DNA of 64,000 nucleotides from Sphingopyxis soli (GTDB lineage Bacteria > Pseudomonadota > Alphaproteobacteria > Sphingomonadales > Sphingomonadaceae). Every line of letters begins with the position of its first letter. Position 1 is the first letter of the stretch. The stretch lies in NCBI RefSeq assembly GCF_018682675.1, contig NZ_JAFMTR010000020.1:1-64000 (forward strand), given 5' to 3'. Below the pieces are notes generated by a model that had not been told where the DNA came from, did not search any database, and saw only the letters and a program-made list of their open reading frames with translations. Positions 33,980 through 42,311 of the stretch are shown here, piece by piece. Both the position numbers and the translations under genes were made by a program.

Positions 33980-34645
33980 TTACAGCTCGACGATGATCCG
34001 CACCTTGTCGGGCGCGACGCCGACCGTGCGCGCGATCTGCTCGCGGCTGCGCTCGATCAGGTCATGCAGTCCTTCGGGCGCGAAGCCGCCGAGAAGGTCG
34101 GACACCTGAACGCCCAGGATCGCGGCCAGGGCGTCCATGCGGTCGTGCTTGGGGCGGGCGCGGCCCTTTTCCCAGCCCGACACCGACGGCGCGCTGACAC
34201 CGATGCGTTCGGCGACGTCGGCCTGGTTGAGCCCGGCCATGATCCTGAAGCGCTGCAGGCGTGCGCCGAAGGCCTCGTCGGCCGGACTCGGCTGGCTTTC
34301 CTCGACCTCGGGCTCTGGGGGCACGACGCTCTTGAGTTCGACCGCGCTGAGTGTCGCGGGCGATACGGGCCCTTCGAACTGGCATCCGAAGAGCCGGCCG
34401 CTGGCCCAGATCACCACCGCCGAGATGTCGCCGGCATGCGGCAGTTCGATTTCGATCCGGTCGCCTGCCTCAAGCTCGATATCGCTTTCGAAAAGCAGCC
34501 CGGTTCCCGAGATGTTGTGGATCAGCACCTCGATCTCGGTGCCGTCATGATGGGCGCCGCGCGCGAGCAGGCTGAGCTTGCGGCGTGCAGCCGACCGATT
34601 GTCGCCGTCGGCGGCTGGGGGCAGGAAATATCCGGAAATGACCAT
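33980..34645 (-). CDS. PilZ domain fused to XRE-type helix-turn-helix
   Basis: A 221-residue protein with two recognisable parts. Residues about 15-100 form a PilZ domain: the c-di-GMP-binding RxxxR lies in NRSAARRKLSLLARG, and the second motif N-x-S-x-x-G in IHNISGTGLLFES. Residues about 125-185 form an XRE/HTH_3 domain, RLQRFRIMAGLNQADVAERI then GVSAPSVSGWEKGRARP. This suggests a cytoplasmic transcription factor whose DNA binding responds to c-di-GMP (inference). It stands alone between the ABC-F and CorA genes. No target operator is evident. Confidence 0.85.
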   Translation of the reverse strand: MVISGYFLPPAADGDNRSAARRKLSLLARGAHHDGTEIEVLIHNISGTGLLFESDIELEAGDRIEIELPHAGDISAVVIWASGRLFGCQFEGPVSPATLSAVELKSVVPPEPEVEESQPSPADEAFGARLQRFRIMAGLNQADVAERIGVSAPSVSGWEKGRARPKHDRMDALAAILGVQVSDLLGGFAPEGLHDLIERSREQIARTVGVAPDKVRIIVEL

Positions 34646-34765
34646 ATCCTAATTTTGGGGTGAGACGGTTAAAAGAGGGTTATCAAAGGCCGCAAAGATG
34701 GTGCGGCGAAGCGCCTGTACAATGCGGTTGCGGGTTACATCCGCCGCCGCGGCGCGGGTGCGGCG

Positions 34766-35737
34766 CTAGAGCCAGCCGATCCGCTTGAAGCGGCGATACA
34801 GAAGACCGCAGATTCCGCCCATGAGTGCGAGCGCGAAGGGATAGCCGAAGCTCCAGCCGAGTTCGGGCATATGCTCGAAATTCATGCCATAAATGCCGGC
34901 GATCGCGGTCGGCACCGCCAGGATCGCGGCCCAGGAGGCGAGCTGGCGCGTGATCACGCCCTGGCGTTGCTGTTCGAGGAGCGAATTGGTGTCGACGACC
35001 GACGCGGCCACTTCGCGCAGGCCCTGGAGCCGGAATTCGGCGCGCTGCACATGGTCCCAAATATCGCGAAAATAGGGACGCACCGCCTCGTCGATCCATG
35101 GCAGGTCATCGGCGCCGATCAGGCGGTTCGCGACATCCTTCATCAGCCCGACGATGCGCTGGAAACGGATGATCTCATGCCGCTGGCCATAGAGATGACG
35201 GATTTCTTCGGCGTCGAGCGGCGTGTCCATCACGCTTTCCTCGACCAGCAGCAACCGGTCCTCGATCGCGTCGATCACCGGGAAATAGCCGTCGACGATG
35301 AAGTCGAGGATCGCATAGAGGACATAATCGGGGCCATGCGCGAGCTTGTGCGGCAGGCTTTCGAGCTTCGCGCGCACCTCGGTATGCGCGCGTGCCGAGC
35401 CGTGGCGGACGGTCACCGCGAAATGGCGGCCGAGGAAGATCGCCGTCTCGCCCGACTGAATCGTGTCGCCCTCCTGCCGCGCGGTTGCGGCGATGACGAA
35501 CAACTGGTCGCCATAGATTTCGACCTTGGGAAGCTGCTTCGACTTCAGCGCATCCTCGACCGCGAGCGGGTGGAGGCCGAACCTTTTGGCGATGCCCGCA
35601 AGCTCGTCGGGGGTCGGCTCGTAAAGGCCGAGCCAGAAGAAATCGCTGTCGTCGCAATCCTCGGGAATGATGTCGTCGGGGCCGAGCTCGCGGACGAGCC
35701 TTCCTTCATTATAGTGGCGGGCGGCCATGATCGGCAT
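34766..35737 (-). CDS. corA: CorA family magnesium/cobalt channel
   Basis: A 323-residue inner-membrane divalent-cation channel. The long N-terminal cytoplasmic domain is followed by two C-terminal helices with the signature YGMNFEHMPELGW between them, ending with a basic tail. This is the standard CorA pentamer subunit layout and length. AAGGAG lies seven bases before the ATG. It transports Mg2+ (and Co2+ or Ni2+ in relatives). It is a single gene, divergent from the BlaI operator region. Confidence 0.93.
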   Translation of the reverse strand: MPIMAARHYNEGRLVRELGPDDIIPEDCDDSDFFWLGLYEPTPDELAGIAKRFGLHPLAVEDALKSKQLPKVEIYGDQLFVIAATARQEGDTIQSGETAIFLGRHFAVTVRHGSARAHTEVRAKLESLPHKLAHGPDYVLYAILDFIVDGYFPVIDAIEDRLLLVEESVMDTPLDAEEIRHLYGQRHEIIRFQRIVGLMKDVANRLIGADDLPWIDEAVRPYFRDIWDHVQRAEFRLQGLREVAASVVDTNSLLEQQRQGVITRQLASWAAILAVPTAIAGIYGMNFEHMPELGWSFGYPFALALMGGICGLLYRRFKRIGWL

Positions 35738-35846
35738 CGGCGGACTCCTTGGGCGATGCGCCTACATAGGGGGCGCATCGCGTCAGGGGAATCCTGTTCG
35801 ATCGCCTGCGTGTATTATTCGAGTAAAACCCTCTTGCCAAAGCCGC

Positions 35847-35876
35847 GCTACAAATGTAGCACGCTACAAATGTAGC
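35847..35876. promoter_or_regulatory. Two tandem BlaI/MecI-type operators
   Basis: GCTACAAATGTAGC occurs twice, at 35847-35860 and 35863-35876, as direct copies with a 16-base period. Each is a near-palindrome with the TACA/TGTA half-sites recognised by BlaI and MecI repressors. They lie immediately before blaI and next to a TTGCCA -35-like box (35834-35839), so they probably cover the promoter of the operon below. Confidence 0.85.
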
Positions 35877-35892
35877 GCATGAGGTGATTCGA

Positions 35893-36270
35893 ATGCTGTC
35901 GAGCCTGCCCCCTCGCGAACGCGAGATCGTCGATATTCTCTATGAGCGCGGCGCCTCGACGGTGACCGAGATCGGCGAGGCGCTGACCGACGAGCTGTCG
36001 GGCTCGGCGATTCGTGCGATGCTGAAGCGGCTCGAGGTCAAGGGCTTTGTGGCGCGCGAGGCGACCGAGCGCGGCTTCGTCTATGCGCCGAGTGTGTCGG
36101 ACAAGGCGGCGCGCAAGTCGGCGCTGAGCCAGGTCGTGCGCGTTTTCTTCAACGGATCGGCGACGAGCGCCGCTGCGGCGCTGCTCGGTATGCAGGACGA
36201 AATGACGGGCGCCGATCTCGACGAACTTGAAAAGATGATCGCAAAAGCCCGCGACGGGAGGATGAAATGA
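35893..36270 (+). CDS. BlaI/MecI/CopY family repressor
   Basis: A 125-residue winged-helix repressor, beginning MLSSLPPREREIVDILYERG and including TVTEIGEAL, GSAIRAMLKRLEVKGFVARE and a C-terminal dimerisation helix. In known systems a BlaR1-type membrane protease triggers its cleavage and derepression. The ATG at 35893 has GAGGTG upstream; a GTG at 35884 is an alternative. It overlaps the M56 gene by ATGA (36267-36270). Two matching operators lie just upstream, so it probably represses its own operon. Confidence 0.92.
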   Translation: MLSSLPPREREIVDILYERGASTVTEIGEALTDELSGSAIRAMLKRLEVKGFVAREATERGFVYAPSVSDKAARKSALSQVVRVFFNGSATSAAAALLGMQDEMTGADLDELEKMIAKARDGRMK

Positions 36271-37940
36271 CTACGAGCGCCATGCTGCTGGGCCTTGCCT
36301 GGAAATCGCTGGTGATTGCGGGACTCACGCTCGTCGTGCTGCGGCTCGCGCGGTCGCGCTCGGCGGGCGAGCGCTCGATGGTCGCGCATGCGGGGCTCGC
36401 GGCGCTGCTCGCGCTTCCCGCTGCGATCCTTTTTCTGCCGAAATGGGCACCGCTGCCGCAGCATTGGTTTGCCGGCGATGCGCCCGTCGCGGCGATGGTT
36501 TCAGGAGTTCCGGCCGCCGATCCGGGCCCCGTCGCGATGCCGGTCCCGGCCGCGATCGAGGCTGCGGGCTCGGCGCCGGTGACCTTTCCCGCTCTCGCCG
36601 ATATCGCGCCCTTTCTCTATCTCGTTCCGCTCGCGCTGCTGTGCGGAATGATGCTGCTTGCGGTCGTGCGGCTGTTCGCGATGCGCCGCCGCGCAGAAAT
36701 CCTCGTCGAGGGATCGTGGCTGTCGGCGCTTGCCGAGGCGCAGCGGCGCATGGGGTTCAAGCATGGCACCGCGTTGCTGGTGAGCGAGGAACTGCGCTCA
36801 CCGATCAGCTGGGGTGTGCTGCGCCCGACAATCGTGCTCAACCCGCGCGCGGTCGATGCGGTCGACGAGGCGGAAGCGATCATCGCGCACGAACTGGCGC
36901 ATGTCGCACGGCTCGACTGGGCGAAGCTGCTCGGCGCGCGGATCGCCTGCGCGGTCTTCTGGTTCAACCCGCTGGTGTGGATGCTCGCGCGTGAAAGCCA
37001 CCAGCTGCGCGAGGAGGCGGCCGACGATGCCGTGCTGATGGCCGACATCGACGGGCCCGACTATGCGACCCTGCTCGTCGGCGCGGCGCGCCATGACAAT
37101 CAGGGGGCGCTGCTGGCCGCGCATGGCGTCGCGCCAGGCAGGAACAGCCTGAAGCGCAGAATCACACGCGTGCTCGATGCCAGCCTGAAGCGCGGACCAG
37201 CGAGCGCGGGCTGGATGCTGACGAGCCTGGTCGTGCTCGCCGGTGTCGCCGCGCCGCTCGCCGCCTTTTCGGCAACCGCAGATAAAAAGGCGGCGCCGGA
37301 GATCCCCGCTCCCGCCGCCGCCACCGCCCCGGCCGCGACGCAGCAGGTCGCCGCGGCCGCGGGCGGGGCCCATCATGCCGGAGAGGCCGCTGCCGATCCG
37401 TCGCGGCCGCTGAGCGCCGACGAACTGATCGGTATGCGTGCGGTCGGCGTCACGCCCGAATATGCGGCCGAGATGCGCGAGCATAACGGCCCGATGACCG
37501 CCGACGCCATCATCGGCGCCAAGGCGACCGGCGTCGACCCCGCCTATATCAGGAAAATGCGCGGCCTCTTCCCCGGCGTCAGCCTCGACGATCTGGTGGG
37601 CGCGTCGGCGCTGCACATCGAACCCGCCTTCGCCCGCGACATGAAGACGCATTTCCCCGACATCGGCATCGACGATGTGATCGCGCTGAAGGCGATGGGG
37701 GTCGACTGCGACTTTGTAACCGACATGCGCAAGGCGGGGGTGCGCATCCGCAGCGCCGACGATGCGATCGAACTGCGCGCGACGGGCGGATGGGCGAGCG
37801 CGACGGGCCGCAAGGGCGATAAGGGCGCGACCGTCCGGCTCGGCCCCGGCGCGGTGGTCGAGGCGCGCGGCGCCGATGGTCGCGTGACGCGCATCGAGGT
37901 TCCCGAGCCCCCCGAACCGCCGGAACCGCCCGCGACCTGA
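36267..37940 (+). CDS. M56 (BlaR1-like) membrane metalloprotease with periplasmic repeats
   Basis: A 557-residue integral membrane protease. Helices near residues 8-25, 45-55 and 112-132 precede a cytosolic zinc-peptidase domain with AIIAHELAHVARLDW (H208, E209, H212) and a further acidic ligand motif LREEAADDAVL; a fourth helix (MLTSLVVLAGVAAPLAAF) leads to a periplasmic tail. Unlike BlaR1, the tail has no penicillin-binding domain. It has four repeats of about 28 residues (382-493) of the type DELIGMRAVGVTPEYAAEMR, then a degenerate fifth and a proline-rich end. It should cleave or trigger cleavage of BlaI when the tail senses a signal. Confidence 0.9.
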   Translation: MTTSAMLLGLAWKSLVIAGLTLVVLRLARSRSAGERSMVAHAGLAALLALPAAILFLPKWAPLPQHWFAGDAPVAAMVSGVPAADPGPVAMPVPAAIEAAGSAPVTFPALADIAPFLYLVPLALLCGMMLLAVVRLFAMRRRAEILVEGSWLSALAEAQRRMGFKHGTALLVSEELRSPISWGVLRPTIVLNPRAVDAVDEAEAIIAHELAHVARLDWAKLLGARIACAVFWFNPLVWMLARESHQLREEAADDAVLMADIDGPDYATLLVGAARHDNQGALLAAHGVAPGRNSLKRRITRVLDASLKRGPASAGWMLTSLVVLAGVAAPLAAFSATADKKAAPEIPAPAAATAPAATQQVAAAAGGAHHAGEAAADPSRPLSADELIGMRAVGVTPEYAAEMREHNGPMTADAIIGAKATGVDPAYIRKMRGLFPGVSLDDLVGASALHIEPAFARDMKTHFPDIGIDDVIALKAMGVDCDFVTDMRKAGVRIRSADDAIELRATGGWASATGRKGDKGATVRLGPGAVVEARGADGRVTRIEVPEPPEPPEPPAT

Positions 37941-38045
37941 CGTTCGTCCAAACGCAGCTTCCGTTGATCGAACCCCTGTTTTGAAATGCCGTTGCGGCGG
38001 CGAGCGATGACGCTCGTCCGGCGCACGGAGGGAGGAGTGCACCCC

Positions 38046-38783
38046 ATGAAAATCCCGATGACGCTTGCCGGCGCCGCTTTGCTGTCGGTTCTCGCCTGCG
38101 CTGCGCCGAGCACGGCAGCCGATCCGCTGGTGCTGAGCGATATTGCCTGGCGCGCGGAGCCGACGCCGTCCGATGGCGCGCCGCGGCTGCGCGTCAGCCG
38201 CAAGACATCGAGCAGCGATGTCGTGATCGACGGAATACGGAACGAATTGGCGGGCGCAAGGGCCGCGCTGGGTCGCGGAGCGGGTCCGACAGGTTTCGCC
38301 ATCGTCCATGAGGCGGGAACCCTCGCCTGTTCGGGGCGGCTGACCGGCGCCTTCGACGGACAGGGCGATTGCCGCTTCACCGCCGACCCCGGGTTCGAAA
38401 GGGCGCTGGACCAGCGCGGCCTCGCCCCCGCCAACCGGGGCGACCTGCTGGCGATGCTGCTGGTCGATGCCACCGTCGAACTCGCCGACGGGCTGACGCG
38501 CGAAGGTGTGAAGCCGAAAGACAATGGCGACCTGATCGCCGCCGCGGCGCTTGGCGTCACGCCGGCCTATGTTCGCGACCTTCGATCGGAGGCGCTGGTG
38601 CTGGCCAGCGTCGAGGATGCGATCGCGTGCAAGGCGCTCGGCGTCGACGGCGCCTATGTGCGCGGGCTGGCCGACGCCGGATACCGGAAACTCGCGGCCG
38701 AGGAGGTCGTCGGAATGAAGGCGATGGACGTGTCCCCCGAATATGCCCGGGCGATGAACCGCGCGGCGCGGGGTGGCCAGTGA
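38046..38783 (+). CDS. Secreted protein sharing the M56 tail repeats
   Basis: A 245-residue exported protein with signal peptide MKIPMTLAGAALLSVLACAA (then PSTA). Residues about 25-155 are an unrecognised domain. Residues about 158-245 are three repeats of about 29 residues such as DLIAAAALGVTPAYVRDLR, DAIACKALGVDGAYVRGLA and EVVGMKAMDVSPEYARAM, clearly related to those in the preceding protease. A GGAGG precedes the ATG. It lies 105 bases after the protease gene and overlaps the receptor gene start at 38780. A role as soluble partner or decoy for the protease sensor tail is inference. Confidence 0.8.
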   Translation: MKIPMTLAGAALLSVLACAAPSTAADPLVLSDIAWRAEPTPSDGAPRLRVSRKTSSSDVVIDGIRNELAGARAALGRGAGPTGFAIVHEAGTLACSGRLTGAFDGQGDCRFTADPGFERALDQRGLAPANRGDLLAMLLVDATVELADGLTREGVKPKDNGDLIAAAALGVTPAYVRDLRSEALVLASVEDAIACKALGVDGAYVRGLADAGYRKLAAEEVVGMKAMDVSPEYARAMNRAARGGQ

Positions 38784-40873
38784 AGTCGACGATCAGTCTT
38801 TCGGCCATCGCCGCCGCTCTGTCGGCCTCGCCCGTCGCGGCACAGGATGCCGCCGTCGCCGGCGATGCCCCGCCGCCGGTTGCCGCTCCCGCGGGTGCGC
38901 CGGGCACGGCGCGGCAGGTGTTCGCACCCGCCGACTTCGCCCGCTACGCGCCGAAGAACGCCTATGACATGCTCGTGCAGGTTCCGGGCTTCTCGATCCG
39001 CGATAACGAGAATTTGCGCGGACTGGGGCAGGCCACCGGCAACGTCCTGTTCAACGGCGAGCGGCCGTCGAACAAGGCCGACGACATGTACACCCAGCTG
39101 TCGCGCATCCCGGCCGAGAATGTCGAGCGGATCGAGATCGTCGACGGCGCGACGCTCGACATCCCCGGACTGTCGGGGCAGGTCGCCAATATCGTCTATC
39201 GCGCCGACAGCATTTCGGGCCAGTTCTCGTGGAAGCCCGAGTTTCGCGCCCACTATACCGATGCGCTGTTCACCCGCGCCGACGTTTCGGTGCGCGGCCG
39301 GTCGGGGCAGATCGAATATGAGGCGGCGCTGAGCAATGACGACTCCGCACGCAGCGGCGCGGGCGGGCCGACGCTGATCTACGACGGCGCGGGAAATATC
39401 ATCGAGCGGCGCGAGGACAGCTGGAACACGCATTACGACACGCCGAAGCTGTCGGGGCGCATCACCTGGGATCCGCCGGGCGATACGGTCGCCAATCTGG
39501 GCGGTCATTATCAGCGCAAATATGACCGCTATTTTGAGGATGGCGTGCGGACGAGCCCCGGAACGGCCGACCGCATCCGCACCGTCTATGAAAATGCCGA
39601 CAGCTGGAATTACGAGGTGTCGGGCGATTACCAGTTCGGTTTCGGGCCGGGCAGGCTGAAACTGATCGGGCTGCGGCGGTTCAGCCACGAGCCTTACAAG
39701 CAGGAGATCGTCACGACGCCGGTGGGCGGCATCGCGACCGGCGACCGCTTCGCGCAGACCGGCGACCTTGGCGAGACGATCGCGCGCGGCGAATATCAGT
39801 GGAAGCTGTTCGGCGGCGACTGGCAGATGTCGGGCGAGGCGGCGTTCAACACGCTCGACAATGTCGCGTCGATCGCGGTGCTCGATCCGTCGGGCGCGTG
39901 GGTCGACCAGCCGTTCGACGGCGGCACCGGCGGCGTCAGCGAGGACCGCTACGAAGGCCTGCTGAGCTTCGGGCGCAAGCTGACCGACAAGCTGACCGTC
40001 CAGATCATCGCCGGGGCCGAACATTCGACGATCACCCAGACGGGCGCCAATGGGCTGACGCGCAGCTTCTTTCGCCCGAAGGGGTCGTTGACGCTCGCCT
40101 GGGCGCCGTCGGCCGATTTCGACGCGTCGCTGAAGATCCGCCGGCGGGTGCTCCAGCTCAGCTTCTATGACTTCCTCGCGCGCGCCTTCCTCAACGACGG
40201 GAACGAGAATCAGAGCAACAACGACCTGAGGCCGCAGCAGGACTGGAGCTATGAACTCGAGATCAACAAGAAGCTGGGCGCCTGGGGTTCGACCAAGCTC
40301 TATCTCGTCTTTCGCGACGTCGAGGACCGCGTCGATGTCGTACCCGTCGGCACGAACGGCGGCGAAGGCGTCGGCAATATCGCGAAGGCGAAGGCGGGCG
40401 CGATCGAGTGGTCGTCGACGATCAATCTCGATCCCGCCGGGATCAAGGGGATGAAGGTCGAGTCGAGCGTGCTGTTCCAGAAAAGCTCGCTGCGCGACCC
40501 CTTCACCGGCGACAAGCGCCAGTGGAGCGGCTTCACCGATCGCGTCGTCGACGTCAGCGTGCGCCACGATATTCCCGGCAGCGACTGGGCGTGGGGCGTC
40601 GGCGCCAATTGTTCGCACTACCAGCCCAGTTACCGCCGCAACCAGTCGGACAAGGTGTGGGAAGGGCCGGTGTTCGCGAACGTCTTCGTCGAGCACAAGA
40701 ATGTGATGGGACTGACGGTCCGCGCGCAGATCCGCAACATCGCCAATGCGCGCTCGAAACGCGACCGCACCGTCTATACCGGCGTGCGCGGGCAGAGCCC
40801 GATCGCCTTCGTCGAGGAACGCGACCGGTTGATCGGCCCGATCTTTGCGGTTTCGGTGCGCGGGAACTTCTGA
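38780..40873 (+). CDS. TonB-dependent receptor / outer-membrane beta-barrel protein
   Basis: A 697-residue outer-membrane protein. A signal peptide (KSTISLSAIAAALSASPVAA then Q) is followed by a plug domain (DMLVQVPGFSIRDNENLRGL through ERIEIVDGATLDIPG) and a long beta barrel ending in phenylalanine (VSVRGNF). The TonB box is not obvious, so TonB coupling is less certain than for the receptor at 4535. The GTG start overlaps the preceding stop (GTGA), placing it in the BlaI-controlled operon as the likely output gene. The imported compound is unknown. Confidence 0.88.
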   Translation: MKSTISLSAIAAALSASPVAAQDAAVAGDAPPPVAAPAGAPGTARQVFAPADFARYAPKNAYDMLVQVPGFSIRDNENLRGLGQATGNVLFNGERPSNKADDMYTQLSRIPAENVERIEIVDGATLDIPGLSGQVANIVYRADSISGQFSWKPEFRAHYTDALFTRADVSVRGRSGQIEYEAALSNDDSARSGAGGPTLIYDGAGNIIERREDSWNTHYDTPKLSGRITWDPPGDTVANLGGHYQRKYDRYFEDGVRTSPGTADRIRTVYENADSWNYEVSGDYQFGFGPGRLKLIGLRRFSHEPYKQEIVTTPVGGIATGDRFAQTGDLGETIARGEYQWKLFGGDWQMSGEAAFNTLDNVASIAVLDPSGAWVDQPFDGGTGGVSEDRYEGLLSFGRKLTDKLTVQIIAGAEHSTITQTGANGLTRSFFRPKGSLTLAWAPSADFDASLKIRRRVLQLSFYDFLARAFLNDGNENQSNNDLRPQQDWSYELEINKKLGAWGSTKLYLVFRDVEDRVDVVPVGTNGGEGVGNIAKAKAGAIEWSSTINLDPAGIKGMKVESSVLFQKSSLRDPFTGDKRQWSGFTDRVVDVSVRHDIPGSDWAWGVGANCSHYQPSYRRNQSDKVWEGPVFANVFVEHKNVMGLTVRAQIRNIANARSKRDRTVYTGVRGQSPIAFVEERDRLIGPIFAVSVRGNF

Positions 40874-40892
40874 TTGCCGCTATGGTGCCCGG

Positions 40893-41276
40893 ATGACCGC
40901 GCGCCGGACCAAGATCTTTTTCGATGGCGGATGCCGCCCGAACCCCGGCCCGATCGAGGTCGCCGTGGTCGCGGGCGGCGCCGCGATGATCGGGCGGAGC
41001 CTTGGCGAGGGAGGCAGCATCGATGCCGAGTGGCTGGCGCTGATCGCCGCGCTGCGGTTCGCGCGGGAGCGGGGGATCGACGATTTCGTGTTGCTCGGTG
41101 ATTCGGCATCGGTCGTGGCGCAGGCGCTGGGGAGGGTTCCGGCGCGCGGTGCGGCGGCGGCGCATCTGGCGGCCTTCCGCGATCTGGCCGGTACCGGTCC
41201 GGCGCCGCGGGTCCGGCATATCGGGCGGGCACAGAATCTGGCCGGGATTGCGCTCGCCAAGCTGCATCCGCGCTGA
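40893..41276 (+). CDS. RNase H-like protein
   Basis: A 127-residue protein with the RNase H fold. The catalytic acidic residues appear as D in FFDGGCRPNPGP, E in DAEWLALIAAL and D in LLGDSASVVAQAL, and a C-terminal region ends with RAQNLAGIALAKLHP, where family members hold a last acidic or His residue. It is shorter than RNase HI (about 155) and resembles stand-alone reverse-transcriptase-like RVT_3 proteins. The ATG at 40893 is 20 bases after the receptor stop, so it may be co-transcribed. Confidence 0.75.
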   Translation: MTARRTKIFFDGGCRPNPGPIEVAVVAGGAAMIGRSLGEGGSIDAEWLALIAALRFARERGIDDFVLLGDSASVVAQALGRVPARGAAAAHLAAFRDLAGTGPAPRVRHIGRAQNLAGIALAKLHPR

Positions 41277-41285
41277 GTGCTCGCG

Positions 41286-42311
41286 TCAGGCGTAGGCGTC
41301 TATCGCGGCAAGGTGCCGTGCCTTCTCGGCGTCGCTCAGGAACGATCCGGTGAAGCTGTTGCGCGCGAGCGCCACGAGGTCGGCCCTTGACAGGTCGAGC
41401 GCGTCGGCGACGGCGAGGTAATTGGCATTCACATAGCCGCCGAAATAGCTGGGGTCGTCGCTGTTGACGGTCGCGTGAAGACCGGCGTCGAGCATGGTCT
41501 TGAGCGGATGATCGGCGATGTCGCCGACGACGCAGAGCTTGAGGTTCGAAAGCGGGCAGACGGTGAGGGTCATGCCCTCGCCCGCGAGGCGCCTGACCAG
41601 TGCGGGATCCTCAAGGCTGCGGTTGCCGTGGTCGATGCGATCGACCTTCAGCAGGTCGAGCGCTTCGTGGACGTAGGCGGGCGGCCCCTCTTCGCCGGCG
41701 TGGGCGACGATCTTGAGGCCCAGCCCCCTGGCGCGCGCAAACACGCGCTCGAATTTCGAGGGCGGATGACCGACCTCGGAGGAATCGAGGCCGACGCCGG
41801 CGATCCGGTCCAGATAGGGCAGCGCTTCGTCGAGCGTCGCCTCGGCGTCGGCCTCGCTGAGGTGGCGAAGGAAGCACAGGATGAGCTTCGAGGTCATGCC
41901 GTAGGTCGTCCGGGCATCGTCGAGCGCGCGGGTGATGCCGGCGATGACCGTCGCGAAGGCGACGCCGCGTGACGTGTGGCCCTGGGGGTCGAAGAAGATT
42001 TCGATGTGGCGGACGTTGTCGGCGTCGGCGCGCGCGCAATAGGCGGCGGTGAGGTCGTGGAAATCCTGCTCGGTGTGGAGGACACCCATCCCCTGATAAT
42101 AGATGTCGAGGAAATCCTGGAGGTTCGAAAAGGCGTAGGCGGCGCGGACCTCTTCGACGCTGGCGAAGGGAATGGCGACATTGTTGCGCTGCGCCAGCTC
42201 GAACATCAGCTCGGGCTCGAGCGACCCCTCGATATGCAGATGCAGTTCGGCCTTCGGCACGCCCGCGATGAAGGCGGCGCGTTCCTCGCGCGAGGCGAAA
42301 CCGTCAGCCAT
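41286..42311 (-). CDS. add: Adenosine deaminase
   Basis: A 341-residue zinc amidohydrolase that converts adenosine to inosine. The metal and catalytic motifs are complete: AELHLHIEGSLEP, VAHAGEEGPP, RIDHGNRSLED and TVNSDDPSYFGG. The length is typical. Adenine deaminase belongs to the same family and cannot be excluded. The start overlaps the end of the phosphoribosyltransferase gene by eight bases (42304-42311), so the two are an operon for purine salvage. Confidence 0.9.
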   Translation of the reverse strand: MADGFASREERAAFIAGVPKAELHLHIEGSLEPELMFELAQRNNVAIPFASVEEVRAAYAFSNLQDFLDIYYQGMGVLHTEQDFHDLTAAYCARADADNVRHIEIFFDPQGHTSRGVAFATVIAGITRALDDARTTYGMTSKLILCFLRHLSEADAEATLDEALPYLDRIAGVGLDSSEVGHPPSKFERVFARARGLGLKIVAHAGEEGPPAYVHEALDLLKVDRIDHGNRSLEDPALVRRLAGEGMTLTVCPLSNLKLCVVGDIADHPLKTMLDAGLHATVNSDDPSYFGGYVNANYLAVADALDLSRADLVALARNSFTGSFLSDAEKARHLAAIDAYA

